Part shown: positions 7,802-15,570 of the stretch, piece after piece
How positions within the stretch are numbered: the stretch's first letter is position 1
Layout of the letters: each line of letters starts with the position of its first letter
NCBI GenBank assembly: GCA_016716905.1
Contig: JADJUS010000004.1
Coordinates: 248,001-312,000, forward strand
Source of the DNA: Acidobacteriota bacterium
GTDB lineage: Bacteria; Acidobacteriota; Vicinamibacteria; Vicinamibacterales; SCN-69-37
Length of the DNA: 64,000 nucleotides
Direction of reading: 5' to 3'
Made by a program: the position numbers and the translations under genes
Notes under the pieces: generated by a model
What the model saw: only the letters and a program-made list of their open reading frames with translations
The model's database searches: none
Told to the model about the DNA's origin: nothing

Positions 7802-8985
7802 ACCGTGTTGCCGGGTCTAAAGACCCGGCCTCCGAGGACCGGTCGAAGACAAATGCCTCGACTAGCCGCTCAAGCGCCTCGGTGATCGTCGCCTCACCTG
7901 CGGCAAAGCACAGCCTGATGGACCCTTCACCGGACGGCCCGAACGCGGCGCCTGGCGCGATCGCGACACCGGTTGCGCGTAACAGCTCGGCGGCGAACGT
8001 AGTCGAGTCCGTGACACCTGCGATGCGCGGGAACGCGTAGAAGGCGCCCATGGGCTCGGGTAATACGACGCCCGGCAAGGTTCCCAGGGCGGCCGTCACC
8101 TGCGCGCGCCGCGCCGCGTAATGCGTGCAGGTCGCGCACGTAGTCCTCACCACCGCGCAGTGCGACGATGCCCGCCTGTTGGACGATGGAGGCCGGATTG
8201 GATGTGATGAACTCGGCAGCTTTGTAGAGCGTCCGGATGATCGATTCGCTGGCTTGCGCCCAACCAAGGCGCCAGCCGGTCATGTTGTAGGTCTTCGAGA
8301 AGCTGTTGACGACGATGAGTCGGTCCTTGTCGTCGATCCATCGCGCCATGGATGGCGCGATGTCTGTGTCAAACGTCAGTCGTTCGTAGACTTCGTCCGA
8401 GAGCACGGTGACGCCGTGTCGCGCGGCGATGGCCGCCAGCCCACGCTGCTCGTCGGCGGTCATCATCCAGCCCGTGGGGTTCGACGGGCTGTTGACGACG
8501 AGCACTCGAGTGTGTGCGTCGATGGCGCGTTCAAGGCGATCGAGATCGAGTGAGAACCGCGCGCCGTTGGCCGCCAGCGGGACCTGTCTCGACTCGCCGC
8601 CGGACATCGCGACGCTGTTCACGTAAATCGAGTAGGCAGGCGAGACGATGACCGCGTTGTCGCCCCGGCCGACGAGCGCGCGAAGGGCGACGTGAATCGC
8701 CATTGTTCCGCCGACCGTGGCCATGACTTCCGACGGGCGATACGACACGCCCTGCAACTCGCGAATCTTGCCGGCGATCGCCTCCCGCAGCTCCGGTGCG
8801 CCTGCCGTGTGTGTGTAGAACGTGTGTCCGGCGCGCGCCGCTTCGTCGGCCGCGCGACAGATGAAGTCCGCGGTCGGCATGTCGGACTCGCCGTAACACA
8901 GCTTGATCGACCCGGGCATGGCCTCGGCGGCCGTGGCGATCTGCACCAGTGGGGATTCGACGACCGCGGAGATTTCAGGGCGCAT
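7758..8985 (-). CDS. Class I/II pyridoxal-phosphate aminotransferase, frameshifted
   Basis: This is a fold-type I aminotransferase of the aspartate/aromatic type. Visible motifs are the substrate loop YTHTAGAPELREAI, NSPSNPTGW, the strand VLSDEVYERLTFD with the cofactor Asp and Tyr, and NSFSKTYNMTGWRLGW with the Schiff-base Lys. The C-terminal domain (GVVLPEPMGAFYAFP, GSIRLCFAAG) is in another frame. One extra T at about 8120 joins the halves. ATG 8985 (MRPEISAVV) fits homologues. After the natural end the frame runs through a family B repeat and 44 bases into the 3' end of the propeller gene, giving an odd tail. Confidence 0.82.
7811..7828. repeat. Family B palindrome
   Basis: Arms CCGGGTCT and AGACCCGG around an AA loop. 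It lies between the convergent propeller and aminotransferase genes and is translated in the aminotransferase tail. Confidence 0.85.
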
Positions 8986-9019
8986 GGCTGCGGGCCGGAG
9001 TGCCCCGAAGGAGGCGACC

Positions 9020-10083
9020 CTATGTCGCGTTCGGCACAAGCACTGCCCGACCGGTAATCTGACCCGCCTTCAGTTTGCCGTAGACCTCAACGGCCTGCTC
9101 CAGGGGGAAGTCCGTGGTGTCTGCGTGGATGCGTCCGGCGCGCGCCATCGCAATGACTTCCATCAACTCCACACGAGATCCCCAGTAGGGGAGGCTCATC
9201 AATGTGCCGTACGGTGTGCTGCCGTGATGGAAGTCATGATGGCCGCCACCCAGGCCCAGAATGGTCCACACGCTGTTGCGGCCCAGGAGCTTCGCGCCAA
9301 GGTCAATCGTCGGCTGCACACCGACACAGTCGAGTACCAGCGCAGCCCCGCGCGGGCCCGTGATCTTCCGGATCTGCTCGGCTGCTTCATCGGTGTTGCG
9401 GTTATTCACGATGTCGTCGGCGCCGAGTGACTTCGCCTGCTGCAGCTTCGCATCGTCCACGTCGGCGGCAATGATGTGGACGGGCGCGAGCACGCGCAGG
9501 AGTTGAATCGCCATATGTCCCAGCCCGCCCACGCCGAGGACGACAACGACGCTCTCGCCGTTCAGATGCGGCAGCGCCCGCTTGATGGCGTGATACGGCG
9601 TCAGCGCGGCGTCACTGAGGGCGCCGCCTTGGCCGGGCTCAAATCTCCGAGAGGAACCAATAGCCGGGCGGACGGCACCAACATGTAATCGGCCATTCCG
9701 CCATCCAGACCCAGGCCACCACCGAACGCACCGACCTCAGCCCAGTTCTCGCAGTAGTTTTCCATCGAGAGCTGGCAGGCATGACAGCGGCCGCACCCCC
9801 ACGGACCGTACACGGCCACCGCATCGCCTTCCTTGAACGCCGTGACACCTTCCCCAAGGCTCGCCACCCAACCGGCGTTTTCATGTCCCAGCGTAAACGG
9901 GGGCGTGAATCCCAGGTCCTCCTCCATGACGTGCAAGTCCGAGTGGCACACGCCGGCGCCGCCGATTTTGATCAGGACCTGGCCAGGGTCGGGTGATGGT
10001 TTGGGAACGTCCTGGATCTGAGCGGGTTGGCCGACACCAACAAATCTGACGGCCTGCATGATCGACGTGGTTCTTGGGGGCAT
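9020..10083 (-). CDS. Zinc-dependent alcohol dehydrogenase, frameshifted
   Basis: This is a medium-chain NAD(P)-dependent alcohol dehydrogenase. The N-terminal half has the catalytic zinc ligands (GVCHSDLH, FTLGHENAGW) and the four-Cys structural zinc loop (CGRCHACQL..YC). The C-terminal half has the cofactor domain (GVGGLGHMAIQLL, then IIAADVDDAKLQ). The halves are in different frames; adding one base to the C run at about 9618-9622 restores PLSDAALTPYHAI. ATG 10083 is kept, with MQAVRF nine codons... eight residues later as an alternative. It lies 34 bases upstream of the aminotransferase gene on the same strand. Confidence 0.85.
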
Positions 10084-10143
10084 ACTCGACCGTACCTCAA
10101 CATGATTCAGGTACTCGGGATGTTCAATAGGTGACAGCAGGAC

Positions 10144-10833
10144 TCACCATTGTGCCGTGAGTGAGTCATGTCGATCGCCCTCGTCAACCACGTGCAGCCG
10201 GGTCGCGTTGATGTGGAGGACTCGGCCGTCGTCTTCGATGAACCCAAGTTTCTTGAACTTGTTCATGAAGAGGTTTACACGTGAGCGGGTCGTCCCGACC
10301 ATTTCCGCGATGAGCTCCTGCGGGAGATCCGGCAGCGTGCATTGGCCTGGACACCGCTTGTCGCAGTTGGCCAGAGCGAGCAGCACGTGCGCCAGGCGCT
10401 GTTCGCTGGCATACAAGAGCTGATCGGTCAAATCGGTTTCGAGACGGATGTTGCGCGCGATGAGGTGCGCGACGAACGGGCCCAGGAGTTCCGGTTTCGT
10501 GCGGAGCAACCGGGTCATATCCGCCTTCGCGACGACGAGGACCTCCGTGGCGGTCATTGCGACGGCGCTATGCGGTCGTTCACCGCAGCCTGTGAGCGCT
10601 TCCTCACCCAGGAACGTGCCGCTGTCCAGAAGACCGCAGATCACCTCCTTGCCGCTGCGCGCTGTGACGGCCAACCACACCCGGCCTGTTTCGATGTGCA
10701 TCAGGCTGTCGCAAGCGTCACCTTGCCGGAAGATGGCGGCCCGTGGTTCGTAGTTGGCGATCGTGAAGGGTGTCGCCGTTGCCTTGAGCAGAGCGCGCAC
10801 TTGCCAAGGATTAGGGTCGTTGTGGACGTTCAT
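10144..10833 (-). CDS. Crp/Fnr family transcriptional regulator
   Basis: This is a 229-residue regulator with an N-terminal cyclic-nucleotide-type beta barrel (about residues 20-135: IFRQGDACDSLMHIETGRV, FLGEEALTG), a long dimer helix and a C-terminal Crp-type winged helix (LPDLPQELIAEMVGTTRSRVNLFMNKFKKLGFI). The cluster of N-terminal cysteines that binds iron-sulfur in Fnr is missing, so a different signal is expected. A short Cys-containing loop (CDKRCPGQC) precedes the helix-turn-helix and is unusual. It lies upstream of the alcohol dehydrogenase on the same strand, 60 bases away, and may control it. Confidence 0.87.
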   Translation of the reverse strand: MNVHNDPNPWQVRALLKATATPFTIANYEPRAAIFRQGDACDSLMHIETGRVWLAVTARSGKEVICGLLDSGTFLGEEALTGCGERPHSAVAMTATEVLVVAKADMTRLLRTKPELLGPFVAHLIARNIRLETDLTDQLLYASEQRLAHVLLALANCDKRCPGQCTLPDLPQELIAEMVGTTRSRVNLFMNKFKKLGFIEDDGRVLHINATRLHVVDEGDRHDSLTAQW

Positions 10834-11090
10834 GGGCGAACCCCTTTCAGGCGTCGAACAGCGTCAGAAACTCCGCAGACATTTCCGAGCTTTCGTCACG
10901 GGACGGTTGTGAGCAGGACGACCGGGCGTGGAGTGGAAGAGAGCGGGGGTCGCTTCGTCTGAGCGACCGACTCGAATTCAGGACGCAAGAGTTGTGCCGC
11001 CGATCGTACGTGAAGGCGGTTGGACATCTGCGGTTCCGAGACACCAGCCGCGCGATTTTTCTCACGCCCTGCGGAAAATCCGCGCACGGC
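10834..11090. other. Intergenic region, no gene recognised
   Basis: This gap separates the kinase-SUMF1-hydrolase gene end from the Crp/Fnr gene. Only short, unconvincing frames are present, and no clear promoter or hairpin was found. Confidence 0.5.
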
Positions 11091-12662
11091 TTACTTCGGT
11101 ACGCCCAGGTATTTGTCCAGCCAGTCCAGCGTGTCTTTGATGATGCGGGCGAAGGGGAACACGTGCCCGCCGTCGTAAATGCCGTGGTGTTTGTCCCCCT
11201 CGGGTGTGCCCAGCCACTTGAACATCGGTTTTTGCGAGGACTCGATGGGGAAGGTGAAGTCCTGCCGGCCGTTGAGCATCAGGACGGGCGTCTTCACGCG
11301 CGGCGCGAAGTTGATTTCGTCAATCTCCGGAACTCTCGGTCCCATCGGAAAGCCCCCTGACCACAAGACGGCCGTGCGGAACCGCGGCTCCACAGCCAGG
11401 CCGATCACGCCCAGTCGCGCGCCCAGGCTCACGCCAAAGTAGGCCAGTCGATCCGGAATGACATCGTTCCGCGTCAGGAGATAGTCCACCGACCGGCGGA
11501 GATCCTTCATGCGCGCCACCGTCAGATCGCGCCGTGCGTTGGGTCCCGAAAGCGGCTTCGATAGTTTGCGCTCGTAGCTGCCCTTGTACATCGGCAGCAG
11601 CAGCGCTCGCTTGCTCCGGACGATGAACCCGAGATAGTTCATTTCGGCAAATTCGAATGAACTGAGGTAATCGCCGCCTGAGTGCGGGAAATACACGACG
11701 GTCTGATAGGGCGGTGCGACACCCTTCGGCAGGAAGAGATACGCCGGAATGCGTTCGGCTCCATACGCAGCCGCGTAACTCACGCGTTCGATGCGCCAGT
11801 GCTCCTGCGATTCGTCCATCGATTCCACCGTCGACTTCAGATCGGACGCGTCGTAGTCATAGAGCCGCCGGTAGATCTCATACTCACGATCGGAAACCGG
11901 CACCTCGCCGCTGTAGTCGCGCGTGAGCGAGGTCACTGGACCGAGCAGCGCGGCGTTGACCGGCTCGGCGGTGCGCAGCTTCACCGTTCGGAATCCGTTG
12001 ATTGGTGCGCGATCGAAGGGGCTGACCGCGTCGGCCTCCTGATAGAGATAGGGCGGCGTATTCCACGCGCCGCCGAGGTTGTAGCGGCGATCCCCGACCG
12101 GATTCCAGCACCATTCGCGGACGTTGCCGGCCATGTCGAACGTGCCATAGGGCCCGATGCCCGAGTACTCCCCGGCTTTGGCCACTCCCTTGCCGCTGAA
12201 GTTGCTGTACTCGAGGATGTTCGAAAAAATGATCGGCGGCGCCGCTTGTCGCCAGTGATGAACGGTCGGCAGGAGCTTGCCGGCCCACGCCGCAAACGCG
12301 TTCGCCTCGTACCAGCTCACGCCGCGGACGGGGAAGTCGTCCTGGCCTGCAGGGAACGCTCCAAGGTCCCAGGTCGCGGGGCCCGGACGTCCGGTTGTGT
12401 CCTTGAACTCCTGCATCGCGTCGTCAAACGACAGCGGGCGGCCTTCTTTGACGATCGGCTCGCGCCAGAACTCGGGCTTGCTGTATCCGCCCGCGTCGAG
12501 GAATGCCTTGTACTGGCGATTGGTCACCTCAAGGCGATCGATGAAGAACCCCTGGATCGGAATGGACCCCACGCCGGCGATTTGTGCGCCGCCGGCCGGT
12601 ATGTAGACCATTCCGTCAGGCGTCTCGGCTTCCGGGATCAGATCGAAGTTCAGTTCCGCCAT
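11091..12662 (-). CDS. SUMF1 plus alpha/beta-hydrolase part of a kinase fusion protein
   Basis: This frame codes a formylglycine-generating-enzyme-type (SUMF1) domain at about residues 15-230 (GMVYIPAGG, FFIDRLEVTNRQYKAFL, DMAGNVREWCWN, GFRTVK). An alpha/beta hydrolase follows at about 300-523, with nucleophile phrase FGVSLGARLG, acidic LNGRQDFTFP and His in DGGHVFP. The upstream kinase frame continues into it: translating 12662-12810 with two single-base additions gives NGEWLRLGTTPID and PLGYFRYRIVKAGFVP, joining at GMAELNFDL. The intact gene is therefore most likely 11091-14010, one membrane-anchored Ser/Thr kinase with SUMF1 and hydrolase outside the cytoplasm. That placement is inferred from the single membrane segment. 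Confidence 0.8.
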   Translation of the reverse strand: MAELNFDLIPEAETPDGMVYIPAGGAQIAGVGSIPIQGFFIDRLEVTNRQYKAFLDAGGYSKPEFWREPIVKEGRPLSFDDAMQEFKDTTGRPGPATWDLGAFPAGQDDFPVRGVSWYEANAFAAWAGKLLPTVHHWRQAAPPIIFSNILEYSNFSGKGVAKAGEYSGIGPYGTFDMAGNVREWCWNPVGDRRYNLGGAWNTPPYLYQEADAVSPFDRAPINGFRTVKLRTAEPVNAALLGPVTSLTRDYSGEVPVSDREYEIYRRLYDYDASDLKSTVESMDESQEHWRIERVSYAAAYGAERIPAYLFLPKGVAPPYQTVVYFPHSGGDYLSSFEFAEMNYLGFIVRSKRALLLPMYKGSYERKLSKPLSGPNARRDLTVARMKDLRRSVDYLLTRNDVIPDRLAYFGVSLGARLGVIGLAVEPRFRTAVLWSGGFPMGPRVPEIDEINFAPRVKTPVLMLNGRQDFTFPIESSQKPMFKWLGTPEGDKHHGIYDGGHVFPFARIIKDTLDWLDKYLGVPK

Positions 12663-12681
12663 GCCGGCGTCGGCCGCGCCC

Positions 12682-14010
12682 TCAAACGGAACGAACCCGG
12701 CCTTGACGATGCGGTAGCGGAAGTAGCCGAGGGGCCGCGCCCGTCAATCGGCGTGGTGCCCAGCCGCAGCCACTCGCCATTCGGCTCGTTGTAGCCCCTG
12801 ACAAAACTTCCGCGTTGTCGGGCGATGTGCGGATGGTGACAGGAAACAGCAAACCCGCGCGCACCTTCTCGAATGCAGCATCGCCTGCGAGAGCGCGCTC
12901 CATGTCGTGTTGCAGCCGAAAGGCCTCTTCAAAGCGCTCAGCTTCGATCATCGTTTGCAGCTCGGGCAGCCGCGCTCGAGCCTGGCGCACCGGCCACTGG
13001 TCGTACACCCACCAGGCGCCGCCTGCGGCAACGGCCAGCAGCACCGCGGCGATCACCCCGAACGACCGTCGTCGAACGGCGGCAGATGGTTGAGCCACGG
13101 AGGTTGCACGGAGCCCCGGGTCTTTAGACCCGGGGATCGTCTGGTGCGTCGGCTCGGTGTCGCGCTTGAGCCGCTGCAGGTCGGCGGCGATCTCCGAGGC
13201 ATGCTGATACCGGAGCGCGCGGTCTTTTTCGAGCGCCTTGGTGATGATGCGCTCGAGATCCGCGGGGACGTGTGGATTGATTCGAACCGCCGCGGCCGGA
13301 TGCGCGTGCAGGATCTCGTTGAACGTCGCGGCCACCGTGGTGCCTCTGAATGGCTGCACGCCGGTCGCCATCTCGTAGAGCACGGCGCCGAACGAAAAGA
13401 TATCGGAACGCGCATCGACGCCCTGGCCCAGTGCCTGCTCCGGCGACATGTAGGCGATGGTGCCGATGGCGGCACCCGTGCCCGTCAGCGCGCCCAGGTC
13501 CTCGACGGCGACCGTGGTGGCCGTGGATGGCGTGGCCTCCTGCGTGACCTTGGCGATTCCGAAGTCCAGGATCTTCGCGTGCCCGCGTTTGGTAATGAAG
13601 ATGTTCGCGGGTTTGACATCGCGGTGCACGATGCCCTGCGAGTGGGCGGCATCCAGCGCTTCGGCGATCTGGCTGCCGAAGGCAATGATTTCGTCGAGCG
13701 GCAACGCTTTTGTCCCGATGCGATGCCTGAGCGTCGTGCCTTCAAGCAGTTCCATCGCGATGAACGGCCGCCCGTCGTGCTCGCCAATTTCGTGAATCGT
13801 GCAGATGTTCGGGTGATTGAGCGCGGAGGCGGCAATCGCCTCGCGCCGGAATCGCGCCACAGCCTGCCGATCCGCAAAACTTTCATCGGGCAGGAATTTC
13901 AGCGCGACGAAGCGATGCAGGTCGGTGTCCTCGGCCTTGTAGACCACACCCATTCCGCCTTTGCCCAGCTCGCCGAGGATCTGGAAGTGACCGATCGTTG
14001 TTCCAATCAC
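12682..14010 (-). CDS. Ser/Thr protein kinase (PknB type), N-terminal part of a fusion, frameshifted
   Basis: This is a eukaryote-like Ser/Thr kinase. The kinase domain covers about residues 8-275, with the glycine loop ELGKGGMGVVYKAED, Lys38 (VALKFL), catalytic Asp131 (HRDVKPANI), DFG at 149-151 and MSPEQALG. A linker with a family B palindrome follows (about 291-300), then one membrane segment near 315-340 and a helical region. The correct frame is lost at about 12803-12806 (missing T on the coding strand) and again near 12735-12745, after which the SUMF1 domain follows. GTG 14010 overlaps the stop of a truncated kinase remnant upstream. Confidence 0.85.
   Translation of the reverse strand: MIGTTIGHFQILGELGKGGMGVVYKAEDTDLHRFVALKFLPDESFADRQAVARFRREAIAASALNHPNICTIHEIGEHDGRPFIAMELLEGTTLRHRIGTKALPLDEIIAFGSQIAEALDAAHSQGIVHRDVKPANIFITKRGHAKILDFGIAKVTQEATPSTATTVAVEDLGALTGTGAAIGTIAYMSPEQALGQGVDARSDIFSFGAVLYEMATGVQPFRGTTVAATFNEILHAHPAAAVRINPHVPADLERIITKALEKDRALRYQHASEIAADLQRLKRDTEPTHQTIPGSKDPGLRATSVAQPSAAVRRRSFGVIAAVLLAVAAGGAWWVYDQWPVRQARARLPELQTMIEAERFEEAFRLQHDMERALAGDAAFEKVRAGLLFPVTIRTSPDNAEVLSGATTSRMASGCGWAPRRLTGAAPRLLPLPHRQGRVRSV
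13114..13135. repeat. Family B palindrome inside the kinase gene
   Basis: Arms CCCCGGGTCT and AGACCCGGGG around TT, in frame within the kinase linker, where it encodes PGSKDPGLR between the kinase domain and the membrane segment. A repeat has been accepted into a tolerant linker. Confidence 0.85.
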
Positions 14011-14141
14011 TTCCAGCTCCTCGGCTGGGCTACGGCGAGACCTCGCCGCAGCTGCGGCCGCAGGCCGCGTTGAGCAGAGGCGGGTCCGCCTTCGCCCAGC
14101 TTTTCCAGGACGCGGTAGCGGGAAACGGTGGTGCCGGTCAT
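14007..14141 (-). pseudogene. Truncated Ser/Thr kinase N-terminal remnant
   Basis: A 44-codon frame starts MTGTTVSRYRVLEKLGEGG, the hallmark start of a PknB-type kinase up to the glycine loop. It then switches to Arg/Leu/Ala-rich residues coded by repeat-like sequence (GGCGAAGGCGG, CGGCCGCAGCTGCGG). Its TGA overlaps the GTG of the full kinase gene (GTGA), so ribosomes ending here could restart on the real gene. It is probably what is left of a second kinase gene after a repeat-associated deletion. Confidence 0.65.
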
Positions 14142-14242
14142 AGAGGAGGTCGGAGCCGTAACGTTACCATGGCGTCCGGCTGGTGTTCGGGCACAACCTG
14201 GTGCAGGATGGTGGGGTCAGGCTGCCCCGGGGAGGGATGGTC

Positions 14243-14881
14243 ATGCAACGACTCAGACTGTCGGCCTACGTCGTCGTCATGGCCCTGGGCGCCGGTGGGT
14301 GCCGCGAGGCGATGACTGGAACGTTGAGCGTCTCCGAAACCGTGGCGGTCAGTTCCACCTCTGGTTTGCAACAGCTGCCGCCCGGCCAATACCCCGTCAA
14401 GATCACCGGCGCTGACTCGCATACGTTGACCATGCGGATCGAGCCTCGAACCGGTGACGTTATCACCGCGCGGTTGAAGTCGAAGGCGGCTCCCGATTCC
14501 GAGGGCGAAGGCCGGATCCCCTCGTCCGAGAGTGGGCAGGACTTCGATGTCACGTACCAGCTGTCGTCGTTTCGTTCTGAGGCGCCGTTGCCCACGATCA
14601 CTGAGTCCTGCACGTTCGATACGACCGAGAACCGCTGCCGGATGGTGACTGACTACGACTTCCGGACAGGCCAAAGCTCGGAGCGCTGGGAGTGCGTGCA
14701 AGTGCCCGTCACACTTCGGGGCGTGCTGACCACCTCGTCTGTGAAGGTCAGGTCGGCCCGAAGGGTCGACGGTCAGGTCCTCGACCCGAAGTCTGGACGC
14801 CAACTGGCGTGGCTGCGCGCCGAGACCGATCGCGATCGCAGCTATCGAGCCTCAACCCACTGCGCCCTGCCGAACCGGTAA
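14243..14881 (+). CDS. Putative lipoprotein of unknown function
   Basis: This is a roughly 212-residue protein with a short lipoprotein signal (SAYVVVMALGAGGC) whose lipobox Cys is about residue 17. ATG 14243 is chosen because GGGGAGGG lies six bases upstream; ATG 14237 is the alternative. After the Cys the protein is Ser/Thr-rich and beta-like, with no recognised domain. Several Cys (CTFDTTENRC, WECVQV, THCALPNR) could form disulfides outside the cytoplasm. It lies opposite to the kinase gene and upstream of the arsM/sigZ remnant, without a clear link to either. Confidence 0.6.
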   Translation: MQRLRLSAYVVVMALGAGGCREAMTGTLSVSETVAVSSTSGLQQLPPGQYPVKITGADSHTLTMRIEPRTGDVITARLKSKAAPDSEGEGRIPSSESGQDFDVTYQLSSFRSEAPLPTITESCTFDTTENRCRMVTDYDFRTGQSSERWECVQVPVTLRGVLTTSSVKVRSARRVDGQVLDPKSGRQLAWLRAETDRDRSYRASTHCALPNR

Positions 14882-14937
14882 TCAGGCTGCGTCCTTTTCC
14901 GGGGTCGTCCGTCTTTAGTGGCAGGAGACGGAAAAAC

Positions 14938-15570
14938 ATGACGACACAGACCCCGACTGAAACACGTGAGATGGTGCGCGAGCACTACGGCCAGGTGGCC
15001 AGAACAGATGGCGGCTGCGGCTGCGGCATTGATGCGTTCCTGGCTGCCAAGCAGGTCGGCACCAGTGGCAGGGTCATAGTCATCAACCTGTCGCCGGACA
15101 AGACCGCGGTTTTCCGCGAGGCCTTCCGGGTGCTGCGGCCAGGCGGCCGTCTCGCCATCTCCGACATCGTCGCCTCTGCGGCGCTACCGAAGCACATCAC
15201 CGAGGACCCCGCCGCACTGGCCGATTGCATCGCCGGTGCGCCGGCGATGGACGAGCTGCGCACGCATCTTGAAGCGGCAGGATTCGCGGGCATTCACATC
15301 GAGATCAACGAGGCAAGCCGTTCACACTTTGTGGCGGCCGCTACCATCCGTGCGATGCGATCGGGCGCGCAGGCGGACGCGGCAGAAGTCGCGGGCGTCT
15401 CGTTGTCCGGGATGAAATCCCGGGTGCAGCGCGGCCGCCGGCTCATTCGCGACATGTTCGAGGAGTGCTGCTCACTCAAGGTGGACGCGCGAGGCCGCGT
15501 CGTCGAGGCTGAGCAGCACGAACAGGGCGAAAGCGCCGGCGGCTCTGCTACTTGCTCCCGATCTTGCTGA
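14938..15570 (+). pseudogene. Mosaic remnant: internally deleted arsenite methyltransferase (ArsM) joined to SigZ-like sigma C-terminus
   Basis: The open frame reads like three pieces of known genes. Residues 1-30 match the ArsM N-terminus (EMVREHYGQVA, GGCGCG). Residues 31-47 (IDAFLAAKQVGTSGRVI) match the segment just after the SAM motif I. Residues 48 to about 130 (VINLSPDKTAVFREAFRVL, RPGGRLAISDIVA) match the later core. The SAM-binding core between them is missing in two in-frame steps. From about residue 144 the sequence becomes the end of an ECF sigma factor of the SigZ type (VSLSGMKSRVQRGRRLIRDMFEECC). Methyltransferase activity is not expected. The 3' end overlaps the convergent BNR gene by 23 bases. 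Confidence 0.7.

Noticed and set aside
10847..11065. Small gene between the Crp/Fnr gene and the hydrolase end
   Set aside because: No start signal, no hydrophobic or domain pattern, and composition like noncoding DNA.
12907..14073. A 388-codon open frame antisense to the kinase gene
   Set aside because: Same cause: shadow of the conserved kinase domain, low-complexity composition.
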